From Bacteroidales bacterium UBA4293 (GTDB lineage Bacteria > Bacteroidota > Bacteroidia > Bacteroidales > Bacteroidaceae), in NCBI GenBank assembly GCA_002395835.1, contig DGVD01000019.1, forward strand, positions 70,842-134,841: a DNA stretch of 64,000 nt. Reading direction: 5' to 3'. Positions 25,606-34,656 of this stretch are shown here, in pieces. Under the pieces are notes generated by a model, which was not told the origin of the DNA, ran no database searches, and was given only the letters and a program-made list of their open reading frames with translations. The translations under genes and the position numbers were made by a program. How positions within the stretch are numbered: the first letter of the stretch is position 1; each line of letters starts with the position of its first letter.

Positions 25606-26652
25606 TTAATAACTATTTTTTTCAAGTAAAAGGGGCTCATACGCATGAATTGCCTTTTTTACCAGTTCAACGGCTTCTTCCATTGAACATTCAAGACGCC
25701 CCCCTGCTGCATTTTTATGTCCTCCTCCATTAAAGAACTCCTCGGACATTTTATTACAAGGGAAATCATCTACACTTCGAAGAGAAACCAGAATCCTATC
25801 CTTCTCTGTATCCTCTCGCAAAGATATGGATAAATTCATACCTTTAATGGTCAGAGGGATGTTTACCAGTCCTTCTGCATCACCTTTGATGAAATGGAAA
25901 CGTTCCAATTCTTCCCGGTCCAACGTAAAGTAAGAAGCATGGACATCCTCCAAGACTTGCAGTTTCTCATAAAGGACATATCCCATGAGATGAACACGAT
26001 TAGCAGAATAATTGTTGTAAATCTTCCGATAAATCAAGTCCTTATCTATACCCTTTTCCAACAGTAGACTGATAATGAAAAAGATATCACTACTATTGGA
26101 ATTATACGTGAATCCACCCGTATCTGTACACATGCCACAATAAATGCATTCTGCAGCCTCTTTTGTCATGGTTTCAAAACCACCCAGTTGGTAGATGATA
26201 CGAAATACCAGCTCGCAAGTGGAACTCATCTCAGGGAACGAAACGGAGACCTTGCAAAAATCACCAGGGTTCAAATGATGGTCAATAAGCCAAAAATCGG
26301 CAGAGGATTCCTTTGCTATCTCACCTAGCTCCTCAATGCGACTTAAATCATTAAAATCCAGACAACAGACAACTTCAGCCTCAGCAAAAGCACTCTTAAC
26401 CTGCTCCGTATCTCTATCTGCCAATAAAATCTTGTCCGTTCCTGACATCCATTGCAAAAACTCAGGGAACTGATTGGGCATCACTACTGTCACTTCCTTC
26501 CCCAAATTCCTTAAAAAAGATGCCAGTCCAAGACTGGAACCGATGGCATCACCATCGGGGGATAAATGAGCACAAAGTACAAAACGAGTGCAGCTAGACA
26601 ACCATAGATTGACTTGCTTCAGTTGTTCTTCTGTCAGGATGGGTTTCAGCAT
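25606..26652 (-). CDS. nrnA: DHH/DHHA1 phosphoesterase, NrnA-type (nanoRNase/pAp phosphatase)
   Basis: 348 residues. Metal ligands are in CAHLSPDGDAIG (His29, Asp33, Asp35), CLDF (Asp99) and the DHH motif at 124-126. The DHHA1 substrate-binding motif GGGHKNAAGG is near the C-terminus. NrnA degrades very short RNAs and hydrolyses 3'-phosphoadenosine 5'-phosphate. It is the last gene of an eight-gene operon and overlaps rpe by seven bases. Cyclic-dinucleotide hydrolysis by relatives of this family is an alternative role. Confidence 0.87.
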   Translation of the reverse strand: MLKPILTEEQLKQVNLWLSSCTRFVLCAHLSPDGDAIGSSLGLASFLRNLGKEVTVVMPNQFPEFLQWMSGTDKILLADRDTEQVKSAFAEAEVVCCLDFNDLSRIEELGEIAKESSADFWLIDHHLNPGDFCKVSVSFPEMSSTCELVFRIIYQLGGFETMTKEAAECIYCGMCTDTGGFTYNSNSSDIFFIISLLLEKGIDKDLIYRKIYNNYSANRVHLMGYVLYEKLQVLEDVHASYFTLDREELERFHFIKGDAEGLVNIPLTIKGMNLSISLREDTEKDRILVSLRSVDDFPCNKMSEEFFNGGGHKNAAGGRLECSMEEAVELVKKAIHAYEPLLLEKNSY

Positions 26653-27308
26653 TTTCTAAGTGCTTTTAATTCATGAATAGTAGCTTTCGGATCTACTGAT
26701 TTAAATACGTAAGAACCAGCCACAAGCACATCAACACCTGCATTGACCAGCAACGGAGCCGTTTCCTTATTGGCACCTCCATCCATTTGAATCAAGGCAT
26801 GTGACCCAGTTTCTTCTATCAAGGCTCTCGTTTCACGGATCTTATCCAAAGAGTGCATAATAAAATCCTGACCTCCGAAACCTGGATTTACAGTCATTAT
26901 CAAAACCATGTCCAAATCTTTGATTATATCCCGCAACATGCAAACCGGTGTACCTGGATTCAGAGCCACACCTGCTTTCATCCCTGCTTTTTTAATCTCA
27001 TAGATAGTACGATGGATGTGAACACATGTTTCATAATGAACCGTCAGCCTATCTACACCTATTTCTTTAAAATCATTCAAGAACTTTTCTGGATGAACAA
27101 TCATCAAATGCACATCCATATCCTTCTTTAAATGTTTACGAACCATTTTCAGAACTGGCTGACCAAAAGTGATATTTGGTACAAATACACCATCCATAAT
27201 GTCCAGATGTAACCAGTCTGCTTCGCTTTCATTAATCATTTCAATATCACGCTGCAAATTTCCATAATCTGCTGAAAGCAATGACGGAGATACGATAGGA
27301 GTTTTCAT
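26646..27308 (-). CDS. rpe: Ribulose-phosphate 3-epimerase
   Basis: 220 residues, a TIM barrel of normal length that interconverts ribulose 5-phosphate and xylulose 5-phosphate in the pentose phosphate pathway. SPSLLSADYGNL begins the protein. LHLDIMDGVFVPNITFG carries metal and catalytic residues, MDVHLMI another ligand, and VNPGFGGQ plus QMDGGANKETAP the phosphate site. It lies 12 bases after fmt and overlaps nrnA. Confidence 0.96.
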   Translation of the reverse strand: MKTPIVSPSLLSADYGNLQRDIEMINESEADWLHLDIMDGVFVPNITFGQPVLKMVRKHLKKDMDVHLMIVHPEKFLNDFKEIGVDRLTVHYETCVHIHRTIYEIKKAGMKAGVALNPGTPVCMLRDIIKDLDMVLIMTVNPGFGGQDFIMHSLDKIRETRALIEETGSHALIQMDGGANKETAPLLVNAGVDVLVAGSYVFKSVDPKATIHELKALRKC

Positions 27309-27320
27309 AGTATTAGTATA

Positions 27321-28286
27321 TTAATTACAACGAACATCCTCTGCTGGTTTAAATCCACAGAGAAAATCCTTAATATTCATACGTTTTTTACCTGCCAACT
27401 GAAGACTTTTTACGTTAAGGTAACCATCAGTTCCTGCAATTCTCAATCCATTCTTATCCACAACCACACTTCCTGGAGTTCCCTTTACAGAACCTGGTTC
27501 CTTGGTAGTTTCAAATATCTTAAGCACTTGAGAAGAACCTGCACTGGTAAGTTCTGTCCATGCTGCTGGATATGGAGAGAATCCTCTAATGAAATCGTAT
27601 ATTTTTTTTATCGGCTGATTCCAGTCTATCCTACAAGTTCCCTTGAAGATTTTGGGAGCGGGACGAAGCGGTTCCTCCGTAACAAACTGCTCTTGAGGAA
27701 TAGGTTTTACCGTTCCTGCTAGGATGTTATCTACCGTTTCAACGACCAATTTTCCTCCTAGTTCCATAAGTCGGTCATGAACATCACCCACATTGTCTTC
27801 CTCATGGATAGGCACACGAACCTGCTGTATTATCTCACCCGTGTCTATCTCCTGTTTCAAGAAAAAGGTAGTTATACCCGTTTCTTTATCACCATTCACT
27901 ACTGCCCAGTTGATAGGTGCAGCACCCCGATACTGAGGAAGTAAAGAGGCATGCAAATTGAAAGTACCCATTGGAGGCATATTCCACACCACTTCTGGAA
28001 GCATTCGAAAAGCTACGACGATCTGTAAATCTGCTTTCAAAGACCGGAGTTCCTCCAGAAAAGCCTCATCTTTTAATTTCACGGGTTGAAGAACCTTTAA
28101 GCCATGCTCCACTGCATATTGCTTCACAGGACTTGGTTGCAATACACTCCCATGTCGACCTACAGGTTTATCGGGCATGGTAATGACACCAACCACGTTA
28201 TAGCCTCCTTCTACCAGACATCGCAAACTTTCAACTGCGAATTCTGGGGTGCCCATATAAACTATTCTCAAATCCTCTTTCTTCAT
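27321..28286 (-). CDS. fmt: Methionyl-tRNA formyltransferase
   Basis: 321 residues. It formylates initiator Met-tRNA using 10-formyltetrahydrofolate. The catalytic Asn110, His112 and Asp148 are seen in FNLHASLLPQYRGAAP and QEIDTG. A C-terminal OB-like tRNA-binding domain follows residue 205. It lies seven bases after the ClC gene. Its substrate, an initiator-type tRNA, is also encoded in this window at 59.5 kb. Confidence 0.96.
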   Translation of the reverse strand: MKKEDLRIVYMGTPEFAVESLRCLVEGGYNVVGVITMPDKPVGRHGSVLQPSPVKQYAVEHGLKVLQPVKLKDEAFLEELRSLKADLQIVVAFRMLPEVVWNMPPMGTFNLHASLLPQYRGAAPINWAVVNGDKETGITTFFLKQEIDTGEIIQQVRVPIHEEDNVGDVHDRLMELGGKLVVETVDNILAGTVKPIPQEQFVTEEPLRPAPKIFKGTCRIDWNQPIKKIYDFIRGFSPYPAAWTELTSAGSSQVLKIFETTKEPGSVKGTPGSVVVDKNGLRIAGTDGYLNVKSLQLAGKKRMNIKDFLCGFKPAEDVRCN

Positions 28287-28293
28287 GACTTTT

Positions 28294-30102
28294 CTATTCT
28301 TGTGAGAAATCTACCAGCACCTGTCTGTAAGTACTGTAGACTCTACTCTTCGATATAAAACCTAAGAACTTCCCATCTTTGCTCTCTACCGGAAGATTCC
28401 AGGCATTGGTTTCATCAAATTTCCGCATCACAGCCGACATGGACTCCATTATATTGATTATACATGGAGGATTAACCATCAGCTGCTGACAACTATACCT
28501 TCCATACAGTTCCTGTCGGAAGATGATATTGCGGATATCGTCCATTTGTATGATTCCTTTCAAATGACCAGCCCCATCCACCACAGGGAAGATGTTTCTA
28601 CGAGCCTTTGCTATCGTGCTAACCAGTTCACCCAAGTTCATGTCTGGAGTAACAGTAAGGAAATCCTTTTCTATCAAATCATCCATACTCATGAGTGTCA
28701 TGATAGCTGCATCCTTGTTGTGAGTAAGCAATTCACCTTTCTTAGCCAACCGCATGGAATAGATGCTATGAGGCTCAAAAGCTATAATCGTCAGATAGGA
28801 ACTTACACTGACTATCATCAGAGGCACAAACAAATCATACCCTCCAGTCAGCTCTGCTATCAAAAACATACCTGTCAGAGGAGCATGCATAACTCCACTC
28901 ATGACACCTGCCATGCCCAACAAAGAATAGTTGGTTTCCGGAACATTGACCAAATCCAAGTTGGACGTATTCCATAAACGAGCAAAGATGAACCCCATAA
29001 TACACCCCAAGAACAAACTAGGAGCAAAGGTTCCACCACATCCTCCACCACCATTTGTAGCAGTAGTAGCAAATACCTTGAACAAAAGAATCAGTCCCAA
29101 ATAAACCAGCAACAAATTATCCATTCCAGAAAACATGGAGCGATCCATCACCATCCCCCAGTCGGAAGCATTCTGTCCTGTCAGCAAGATACTTATCAAG
29201 GAATAGCCCTCACCATAAAGTGACGGGAAAAGGAAGATTAAGATACTAACCACACTTCCACCTAAGGCCAGTTTACGGTAAGGAGTCTTCAGTTTGGCAA
29301 AGACATTCTCAAACCAGTTCATAGCCCGAGTAAAATAGAGCGACAAAAAGCCACAGCAAATACCCAGCAGGATGCTAGAAGGAACCCGGTCTATGACGAA
29401 AGGATTAATCAAGTTGAAGTCGAACATGGCATTTGTCCCGGAGAAGACATAAGTGACACAGGTAGCTGTCACACAACTAACCAGCAAAGGAAGAAGAGAG
29501 TGCATGGTCAGATCCAGCATCAGCACTTCCAGGGTAAACACCACTCCAGCTATCGGAGCCTTAAAAATACCAGCTATAGCTCCTGCAGCACCACAACCCA
29601 CCAGAACCATCAGGTTTCTGTGGTCTATCTTGAAAAGCTGCCCTAAATGAGAACCGATAGCAGAGCCTGTCAGCACAATAGGTGCCTCACCTCCCACAGA
29701 ACCACCAAAGCCGATGGTAATAGAAGAAGCCACCACCGATGTCCAGCAATTATGCGTCTTTATCTTACTTTGTTTCCGGGAAATGGCGTAAAGAATCTTG
29801 GTTACACCATGTCCTATATCATCTTTCACGATATACCGGATGAAAAGGCTTGTGAGCCAAATACCCACCACAGGATATACCAAATAAAGCCAGTTGAATC
29901 CCAACTGGTCGAAATGGTCGGTCAATAGCTTTTCAATCTGGTGTATCAAAAATTTCATCAGTAAACCTGCCAGGGCAGAAGCCACACCCACAAAGAGAGA
30001 CAGCAGGATGATAAACTGCCGTTCGCTCAAGTATTTCTCACGCCACAGAATGAGGCGGTCGATAATACGATCTGACAATGTTTTCTCTTCGTAGGTCCTC
30101 AT
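28294..30102 (-). CDS. ClC-family chloride channel/antiporter with CBS pair
   Basis: 602 residues: about ten membrane helices in the usual ClC fold (about 30-440), then two CBS domains (about 465-590). The selectivity loops are GGSVGGEAPIVLTG, with the gating glutamate at 139, and GGGGCGGTFAPSLFLG. The first serine loop is altered from GSGIP, reading DDIGHGVTKIL. CBS domains commonly bind adenine nucleotides and regulate gating. It lies three bases after tsaC in the operon. The retained gating glutamate suggests an H+/Cl- exchanger rather than a pure channel, an inference. Confidence 0.9.
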   Translation of the reverse strand: MRTYEEKTLSDRIIDRLILWREKYLSERQFIILLSLFVGVASALAGLLMKFLIHQIEKLLTDHFDQLGFNWLYLVYPVVGIWLTSLFIRYIVKDDIGHGVTKILYAISRKQSKIKTHNCWTSVVASSITIGFGGSVGGEAPIVLTGSAIGSHLGQLFKIDHRNLMVLVGCGAAGAIAGIFKAPIAGVVFTLEVLMLDLTMHSLLPLLVSCVTATCVTYVFSGTNAMFDFNLINPFVIDRVPSSILLGICCGFLSLYFTRAMNWFENVFAKLKTPYRKLALGGSVVSILIFLFPSLYGEGYSLISILLTGQNASDWGMVMDRSMFSGMDNLLLVYLGLILLFKVFATTATNGGGGCGGTFAPSLFLGCIMGFIFARLWNTSNLDLVNVPETNYSLLGMAGVMSGVMHAPLTGMFLIAELTGGYDLFVPLMIVSVSSYLTIIAFEPHSIYSMRLAKKGELLTHNKDAAIMTLMSMDDLIEKDFLTVTPDMNLGELVSTIAKARRNIFPVVDGAGHLKGIIQMDDIRNIIFRQELYGRYSCQQLMVNPPCIINIMESMSAVMRKFDETNAWNLPVESKDGKFLGFISKSRVYSTYRQVLVDFSQE

Positions 30103-30105
30103 AAA

Positions 30106-30735
30106 TTACTGACGTATGATTTTCACTTCACCACCTTTTCCCAGCTTTATTATGCTGGAAGGCTTAGAATTCGGCTTTTCATTTCTGCGAGAAGTGCAGA
30201 CATAATCCACCAAACCCTTCAGTTCCTCACTTATCTCATCAAAACAACGGGCAGATGGTTCTCCACTGAAATTAGCACTAGTGCTGACCACCGGACGAGC
30301 CATTCTGAAACAAAGCTGATTACTGAAAGGCTCATGCGTGATCCGAATCCCCAGTGAACCATCTTCACTGATGAGATTCTCAGGAAGATTCTTGGCTCCA
30401 TCGAAAATGATAGTCAGCGGTTTATCGGCACAATCCATTAAGTCCCAGGCTACATTCGGAACATCCTGAATATAGCGCTGAATACGATTGTCGCTGTCTA
30501 CAAGCACTAACATGGCTTTCGTATCTTCCCGACGCTTGATTTCATAAACCTTTTTTACTGCCTCTGCATTGGTAGCATCGCAGCCTATCCCCCAGATGGT
30601 ATCTGTGGGATAAAGAATAACACCACCATTCCTCATCACTTCCACAGCCCGACGGATGTCTTCCTGCCAGGCTTTGGGAATGTTCGGACGTCTGTCTTCT
30701 CTTTCCGTAGGAATGTTTTCGTTATACTTTTTCAT
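30106..30735 (-). CDS. tsaC: L-threonylcarbamoyladenylate synthase (Sua5/YrdC/YwlC)
   Basis: 209 residues from ATG at 30735, one base after the prfC stop; a longer frame upstream only overlaps prfC. It makes threonylcarbamoyl-AMP for t6A37 tRNA modification. VILYPTDTIWGIGCDA and the Lys/Arg set in VYEIKRREDTKAMLVLV bind substrates, and VVSTSANFSGEPS is the conserved anion site. An additional 20-residue polar N-terminus precedes the domain. MtaB, encoded at 13.7 kb, acts on the t6A product. Confidence 0.92.
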   Translation of the reverse strand: MKKYNENIPTEREDRRPNIPKAWQEDIRRAVEVMRNGGVILYPTDTIWGIGCDATNAEAVKKVYEIKRREDTKAMLVLVDSDNRIQRYIQDVPNVAWDLMDCADKPLTIIFDGAKNLPENLISEDGSLGIRITHEPFSNQLCFRMARPVVSTSANFSGEPSARCFDEISEELKGLVDYVCTSRRNEKPNSKPSSIIKLGKGGEVKIIRQ

Positions 30736-30736
30736 C

Positions 30737-32305
30737 TTAGAACTCACTTGTAAAATGGAAACGGATATGTTTAAAATCTTCCTGAGCCATCTGTAACACA
30801 TATCCAGAGTCGGCCAGGAAAACATCCCTTCCCTGACGGTCTCTTGCCATATATTGATATTTACGTTTCTTGAAATTCTCTAATTCTGCCTCGTCGTCAC
30901 TCTCTATCCAACATGCTTTATAGAGACGAACCGGTTCCCAACGGCACTTGGCATTGTACTCATTCTCCAGACGATACTGGATAACCTCAAACTGCAACTG
31001 TCCTACCGTTCCGATGATTTTCCGACCGTTGAACTGGTTGACAAACAACTGTGCCACACCTTCGTCCATCAGCTGGTCAATACCCTTGTTCAGCTGCTTG
31101 GTCTTCATAGGGTCTGCATTCTCAATGTACTTGAACATTTCCGGAGAGAAACTTGGCAATCCACGGAAATGCAGATTCTCACCCTCGGTCAACGTGTCAC
31201 CAATAGCAAAATTACCTGTATCTGGCAAACCCACGATATCGCCAGGATAGGCTTCCTCAATGGTACTCTTACGTTGTGCCATGAACTGAGTAGGTGAAGA
31301 GAACCTCAGCGTTTTTCCCGTGCGCAGATTGAGATAAGGAGCATTACGGACAAACTTTCCAGAACATACCTTACAAAATGCCACACAACTACGGTGGTTA
31401 GGGTCGATATTCGCCGTAATCTTAAAGATGAAACCCGTGAACTTCGGTTCTTCAGGATTTACCTCACGCTCCACAGCCATAACTGGACGAGGACTAGGAG
31501 CTATCTTCACGAAGCAATCCAGCAATTCCTTCACACCGAAATTATTCAACGCAGAACCGAAGAACACTGGAGCGATATCTGCATTCAGGTAAGACTCTAC
31601 ATTGAATTCAGGATAAACTCCTTCTACCAGCTGCAGGTCTTCACGCAGTTTCTCTGCATCAGCTGCTCCTACCCGTTCATCTAGTTCAGAGCTTTCTATA
31701 TCCACTTCCACCTTTTCTGTAACCGTCTGCTTACTAGGCTGGTACAAATCCAGTTTCTGCTCATAGATGTTATATACACCCTTGAAACGCTGACCCTGGT
31801 TGATAGGCCAGCTTAAAGGACGAACTCCTATCTGAAGTTCATTTTCCAGCTCATCCAACAAATCGAAAGGATCTTTACCCTCACGGTCCATTTTGTTCAC
31901 AAACACGATGACAGGGGTCTTACGCATACGGCACACCTCCATCAGTTTACGAGTTTGAGTCTCCACACCTTTGGCACTATCCACTACGATGATGGCACTA
32001 TCCACAGCTGTCAGAGTACGGAACGTATCTTCGGCAAAATCCTGGTGACCTGGAGTATCCAATATATTGACTTTATATCCCTGATAATCGAACTCCATCA
32101 CTGAAGTGGTAACAGAGATACCACGCTGCTTCTCAATTTCCATCCAGTCGGATGTAGCAGTTTTCCTAATCTTATTACTTTTCACAGCACCTGCCACCTG
32201 TATCTGTCCACCGAAGAGCAACAGCTTCTCTGTCAGCGTAGTTTTACCAGCATCTGGATGCGAGATAATGGCAAATGTTCTTCTTCTACCTATTTCCTGA
32301 TTCAT
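30737..32305 (-). CDS. prfC: Peptide chain release factor 3
   Basis: 522 residues. This GTPase recycles RF1/RF2 after termination. The G domain has ISHPDAGKTT (about 14-23), the switch II motif DTPGHQDF with its histidine intact, and NKMD; compare the altered EF-G paralog at 20 kb. RF3-specific C-terminal sequence is present (GTVGQLQFEVIQYRLENEY, in part). It starts nine bases after the DUF4924 gene and is followed by tsaC, so it is central in the eight-gene operon. Confidence 0.96.
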   Translation of the reverse strand: MNQEIGRRRTFAIISHPDAGKTTLTEKLLLFGGQIQVAGAVKSNKIRKTATSDWMEIEKQRGISVTTSVMEFDYQGYKVNILDTPGHQDFAEDTFRTLTAVDSAIIVVDSAKGVETQTRKLMEVCRMRKTPVIVFVNKMDREGKDPFDLLDELENELQIGVRPLSWPINQGQRFKGVYNIYEQKLDLYQPSKQTVTEKVEVDIESSELDERVGAADAEKLREDLQLVEGVYPEFNVESYLNADIAPVFFGSALNNFGVKELLDCFVKIAPSPRPVMAVEREVNPEEPKFTGFIFKITANIDPNHRSCVAFCKVCSGKFVRNAPYLNLRTGKTLRFSSPTQFMAQRKSTIEEAYPGDIVGLPDTGNFAIGDTLTEGENLHFRGLPSFSPEMFKYIENADPMKTKQLNKGIDQLMDEGVAQLFVNQFNGRKIIGTVGQLQFEVIQYRLENEYNAKCRWEPVRLYKACWIESDDEAELENFKKRKYQYMARDRQGRDVFLADSGYVLQMAQEDFKHIRFHFTSEF

Positions 32306-32314
32306 ACTTTTCCT

Positions 32315-32860
32315 TTACAATTCTAGTTTACCCTCTCTATCCTGTTGATAATACCCACTGAGCATGGAAATCAGATGAGTAATTTCCTTCAATGCACTCT
32401 GAGTCTCTGCACTGATGGGCTTATTCTGCAACCTGAGAAGCATGGTGCCATAAAGCGCATCGAAACAGTTTTCCAGCTCAGAGACATCAGTCTTACCGCT
32501 TTTCCTTCGCACTTCTACTATGAAAGGTAAAGCTTTATAATAAGCTGCACTATAGAAAGGATGCTTTGTTGACCTCAGCACCTCATTATGTAAGTCGGTC
32601 AACAAAACGACAATATTCTTATTAATCTGCAGATGCCCTTGATGCATTACATTTTCCCTACGCATCATGTCTATCAGGTCAGAATACCATTGAGCTAACT
32701 CTTCCCTTTGGGCATCGGTATATTGAGTGAAACGGGGTACATATTCCTCACGCATACGGTCTGCATCGCAGCCATAAGCCCGAATCAAGTCCTCCACCTG
32801 CCACATATAAAGCAGGTATTCACCTATATTTTTTTTCTTAAGTTCTCTAGAGATAAACAC
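32315..32860 (-). CDS. DUF4924-like protein
   Basis: 181 residues, all-helical and soluble, with no signal peptide. The N-terminus ELKKKNIGEYLLYMWQVEDLIRAY and the sequence around NIVVLLTDLHNEVL match what I recall of the Bacteroidales family DUF4924. Function is unknown. It lies one base after the LysE-type gene and nine bases before prfC; the constant tight spacing suggests coupled translation. No catalytic motif is evident. Confidence 0.7.
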   Translation of the reverse strand: MFISRELKKKNIGEYLLYMWQVEDLIRAYGCDADRMREEYVPRFTQYTDAQREELAQWYSDLIDMMRRENVMHQGHLQINKNIVVLLTDLHNEVLRSTKHPFYSAAYYKALPFIVEVRRKSGKTDVSELENCFDALYGTMLLRLQNKPISAETQSALKEITHLISMLSGYYQQDREGKLEL

Positions 32861-32861
32861 G

Positions 32862-33491
32862 TCAGTATAGCGATTTACCTGTGATGGTCAAAATAACCCC
32901 TATCACAGATGCCGCCATCACTAAAACACCTATGACACGGTTAATCATCCAAATTCCACGAACATCGAATCTAGCACGCACTTTGTCTACGATGTGCGTC
33001 AGGACAAACCACCACCCTAAGGCTCCCGCTACAATAGCCAGATAACCAATGGCTTGCTCCAATGGATGACCTGGGGTTATAAAGTTAAATCGGGCAAAAA
33101 GACCTAGGATAAGAAATACGATAAGCGGATTGGAAAGCGTCACAAAAAAAGCTGTGACAGCATTGTGGATGAGGGTTCCTCTGGTTTGTGAAACAGGACG
33201 AAGATGATTCGTTGGGCGGCTGAAGAAAGACCACAGACCAAAGGCGAAGAGCAGCATGCTTCCGAAAATCTGCAAAGCAAACATCGTCTGGGGCTTCTCT
33301 ATGAATTCCACCAAATAGCTCAGGGCAAAACCTGTTATGAGTGAATAGATTAAATCACTGCAAGCAGCTCCTATTCCTGTGACGAACCCAAACCAGCGAC
33401 CCTTATTCAAGGTTCGTTGTACACATAGCACTCCAACTGGTCCCATCGGAGCGGACACTACCACTCCTATCAGAATGCCTTTCCATATCAT
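32862..33491 (-). CDS. LysE-family amino-acid exporter
   Basis: A six-helix membrane protein of the LysE/RhtB superfamily; VVVSAPMGPVGVLCVQRTL carries the conserved GPVG region and GIGAACSDLIYS the second motif. Two starts are possible: ATG at 33524 (220 residues) or 33491 (209 residues). The promoter element ends four bases before 33524, so transcription should begin about there. The 33491 start (MIWKGILIG) also fits the family's short N-terminus, so I chose it. It is the first gene of the operon that runs to nrnA. Exported substrate is unknown. Confidence 0.8.
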   Translation of the reverse strand: MIWKGILIGVVVSAPMGPVGVLCVQRTLNKGRWFGFVTGIGAACSDLIYSLITGFALSYLVEFIEKPQTMFALQIFGSMLLFAFGLWSFFSRPTNHLRPVSQTRGTLIHNAVTAFFVTLSNPLIVFLILGLFARFNFITPGHPLEQAIGYLAIVAGALGWWFVLTHIVDKVRARFDVRGIWMINRVIGVLVMAASVIGVILTITGKSLY

Positions 33492-33528
33492 GTCAAACAC
33501 ATCAACTGGTTGAATCCAAAGCATGATG

Positions 33529-33536
33529 CAAAAGTA
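33529..33536 (-). promoter_or_regulatory. -7 promoter element of the LysE-to-nrnA operon
   Basis: TACTTTTG on the minus strand. It is divergent from the glucokinase promoter 54 bp away. Confidence 0.7.
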
Positions 33537-33589
33537 CTATAAAAAAATGAAAAATCCACCGAAATCTCCTTTTATTATGAAAAAATACC

Positions 33590-33597
33590 TATCTTTG
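33590..33597 (+). promoter_or_regulatory. -7 promoter element of ROK glucokinase
   Basis: TATCTTTG, with about 35 nt of A-rich leader before ATG 33636. Confidence 0.75.
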
Positions 33598-33635
33598 CGA
33601 AACAAACAATCATTAAAAACCTAGTAAATAAAATT

Positions 33636-34598
33636 ATGGCAACTGAAAAACCTTATGTTATTGGATTGGATCTAGGTGGAACCAATTCAGTTTTCGGTAT
33701 CGTAGATGCTGAGGGCAAAATCCTAGAAATCGGTAAAATCAAGACTGGAGCATATGAAACTTTCAATGAATGGCTGGAAGCATCTATTGAATGTCTGAAG
33801 CCTATGATTGAGAAAGTGGGTGGTATTAACAACATCAAAGCTATGGGTGCTGGTGCTCCTAACGGTAATTTCTACAATGGTACTATCGAATTTGCTCCAA
33901 ACTTGAAGTGGGGTAAAGGTGTGGTTCCATTTGCTAAGGCATTCTCCGATAAACTGGGCATTCCATGTTACCTGACCAATGATGCTAACGCTGCTGCTCT
34001 GGGTGAAATGAAATACGGTACTGCTCGTGCCATGAAGGATTTCATCGTTATCACTCTAGGTACTGGTGTAGGTTCTGGTATCGTTATCAACGGTAAGATG
34101 GTTTACGGTAGTGACGGTTTCGCAGGTGAGTTGGGTCATGTCATTGCTGTAAGAGGCAAGAACGGACGTCAGTGCGGTTGTGGTTTTACCGGATGTCTGG
34201 AAACTTACTGCTCTGCTACTGGTGTGGCTCGTACTGCTCGTGAAATGCTGAAGAAGAGCGATGAACCAAGTTTGCTCCGTAAGCTGAACCCTGAAGAAAT
34301 CACTTCACTGGATGTATCCATTGCTGCTGGTAAGGGTGATAAGATTGCGAAGGAAATCTTCCAGTTCACTGGTACTCTTCTGGGTGAGATGCTAGCTGAC
34401 TTCACGAAGTTCTCTTCTCCTGAAGCTTACATCTTCTTCGGTGGTCTGACCAAAGCTGGTGACTTGCTGATGAATCCTATCAAAGAAGCTTATGACAAGA
34501 ACTGTATGCCTATCTTCAAGGGCAAGGCTAAGATTCTAGTATCTGAACTTCCTGATGCTGATGCAGCTGTTCTGGGTGCTTCTGCTTTAGCTTGGTAA
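33636..34598 (+). CDS. rokA: ROK-family glucokinase
   Basis: 320 residues. GLDLGGTNS (10-18) binds ATP phosphate, and LTNDANAAALGE carries the catalytic Asp116. GELGH...CGCGFTGCLE is the ROK zinc/sugar signature (Glu165, His168, Cys180, Cys182, Cys187). A homologous ROK kinase of Bacteroides fragilis (RokA) phosphorylates glucose and N-acetylglucosamine. Codon choice is strongly biased, similar to eno and purL, indicating high expression. It is monocistronic with its own promoter and terminator. Confidence 0.92.
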   Translation: MATEKPYVIGLDLGGTNSVFGIVDAEGKILEIGKIKTGAYETFNEWLEASIECLKPMIEKVGGINNIKAMGAGAPNGNFYNGTIEFAPNLKWGKGVVPFAKAFSDKLGIPCYLTNDANAAALGEMKYGTARAMKDFIVITLGTGVGSGIVINGKMVYGSDGFAGELGHVIAVRGKNGRQCGCGFTGCLETYCSATGVARTAREMLKKSDEPSLLRKLNPEEITSLDVSIAAGKGDKIAKEIFQFTGTLLGEMLADFTKFSSPEAYIFFGGLTKAGDLLMNPIKEAYDKNCMPIFKGKAKILVSELPDADAAVLGASALAW

Positions 34599-34620
34599 TT
34601 TACCCTCAGAAATCAGAATA

Positions 34621-34656
34621 AAGGGAGATGGTTCTAAACCGTCTCCCTTCTTTTTT
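34621..34656. terminator. Terminator of glucokinase gene
   Basis: 11-bp stem with one G-T pair (GGGAGATGGTT / AACCGTCTCCC) then TTCTTTTTT. It sits at the convergent junction with the metallophosphoesterase gene. Confidence 0.85.
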
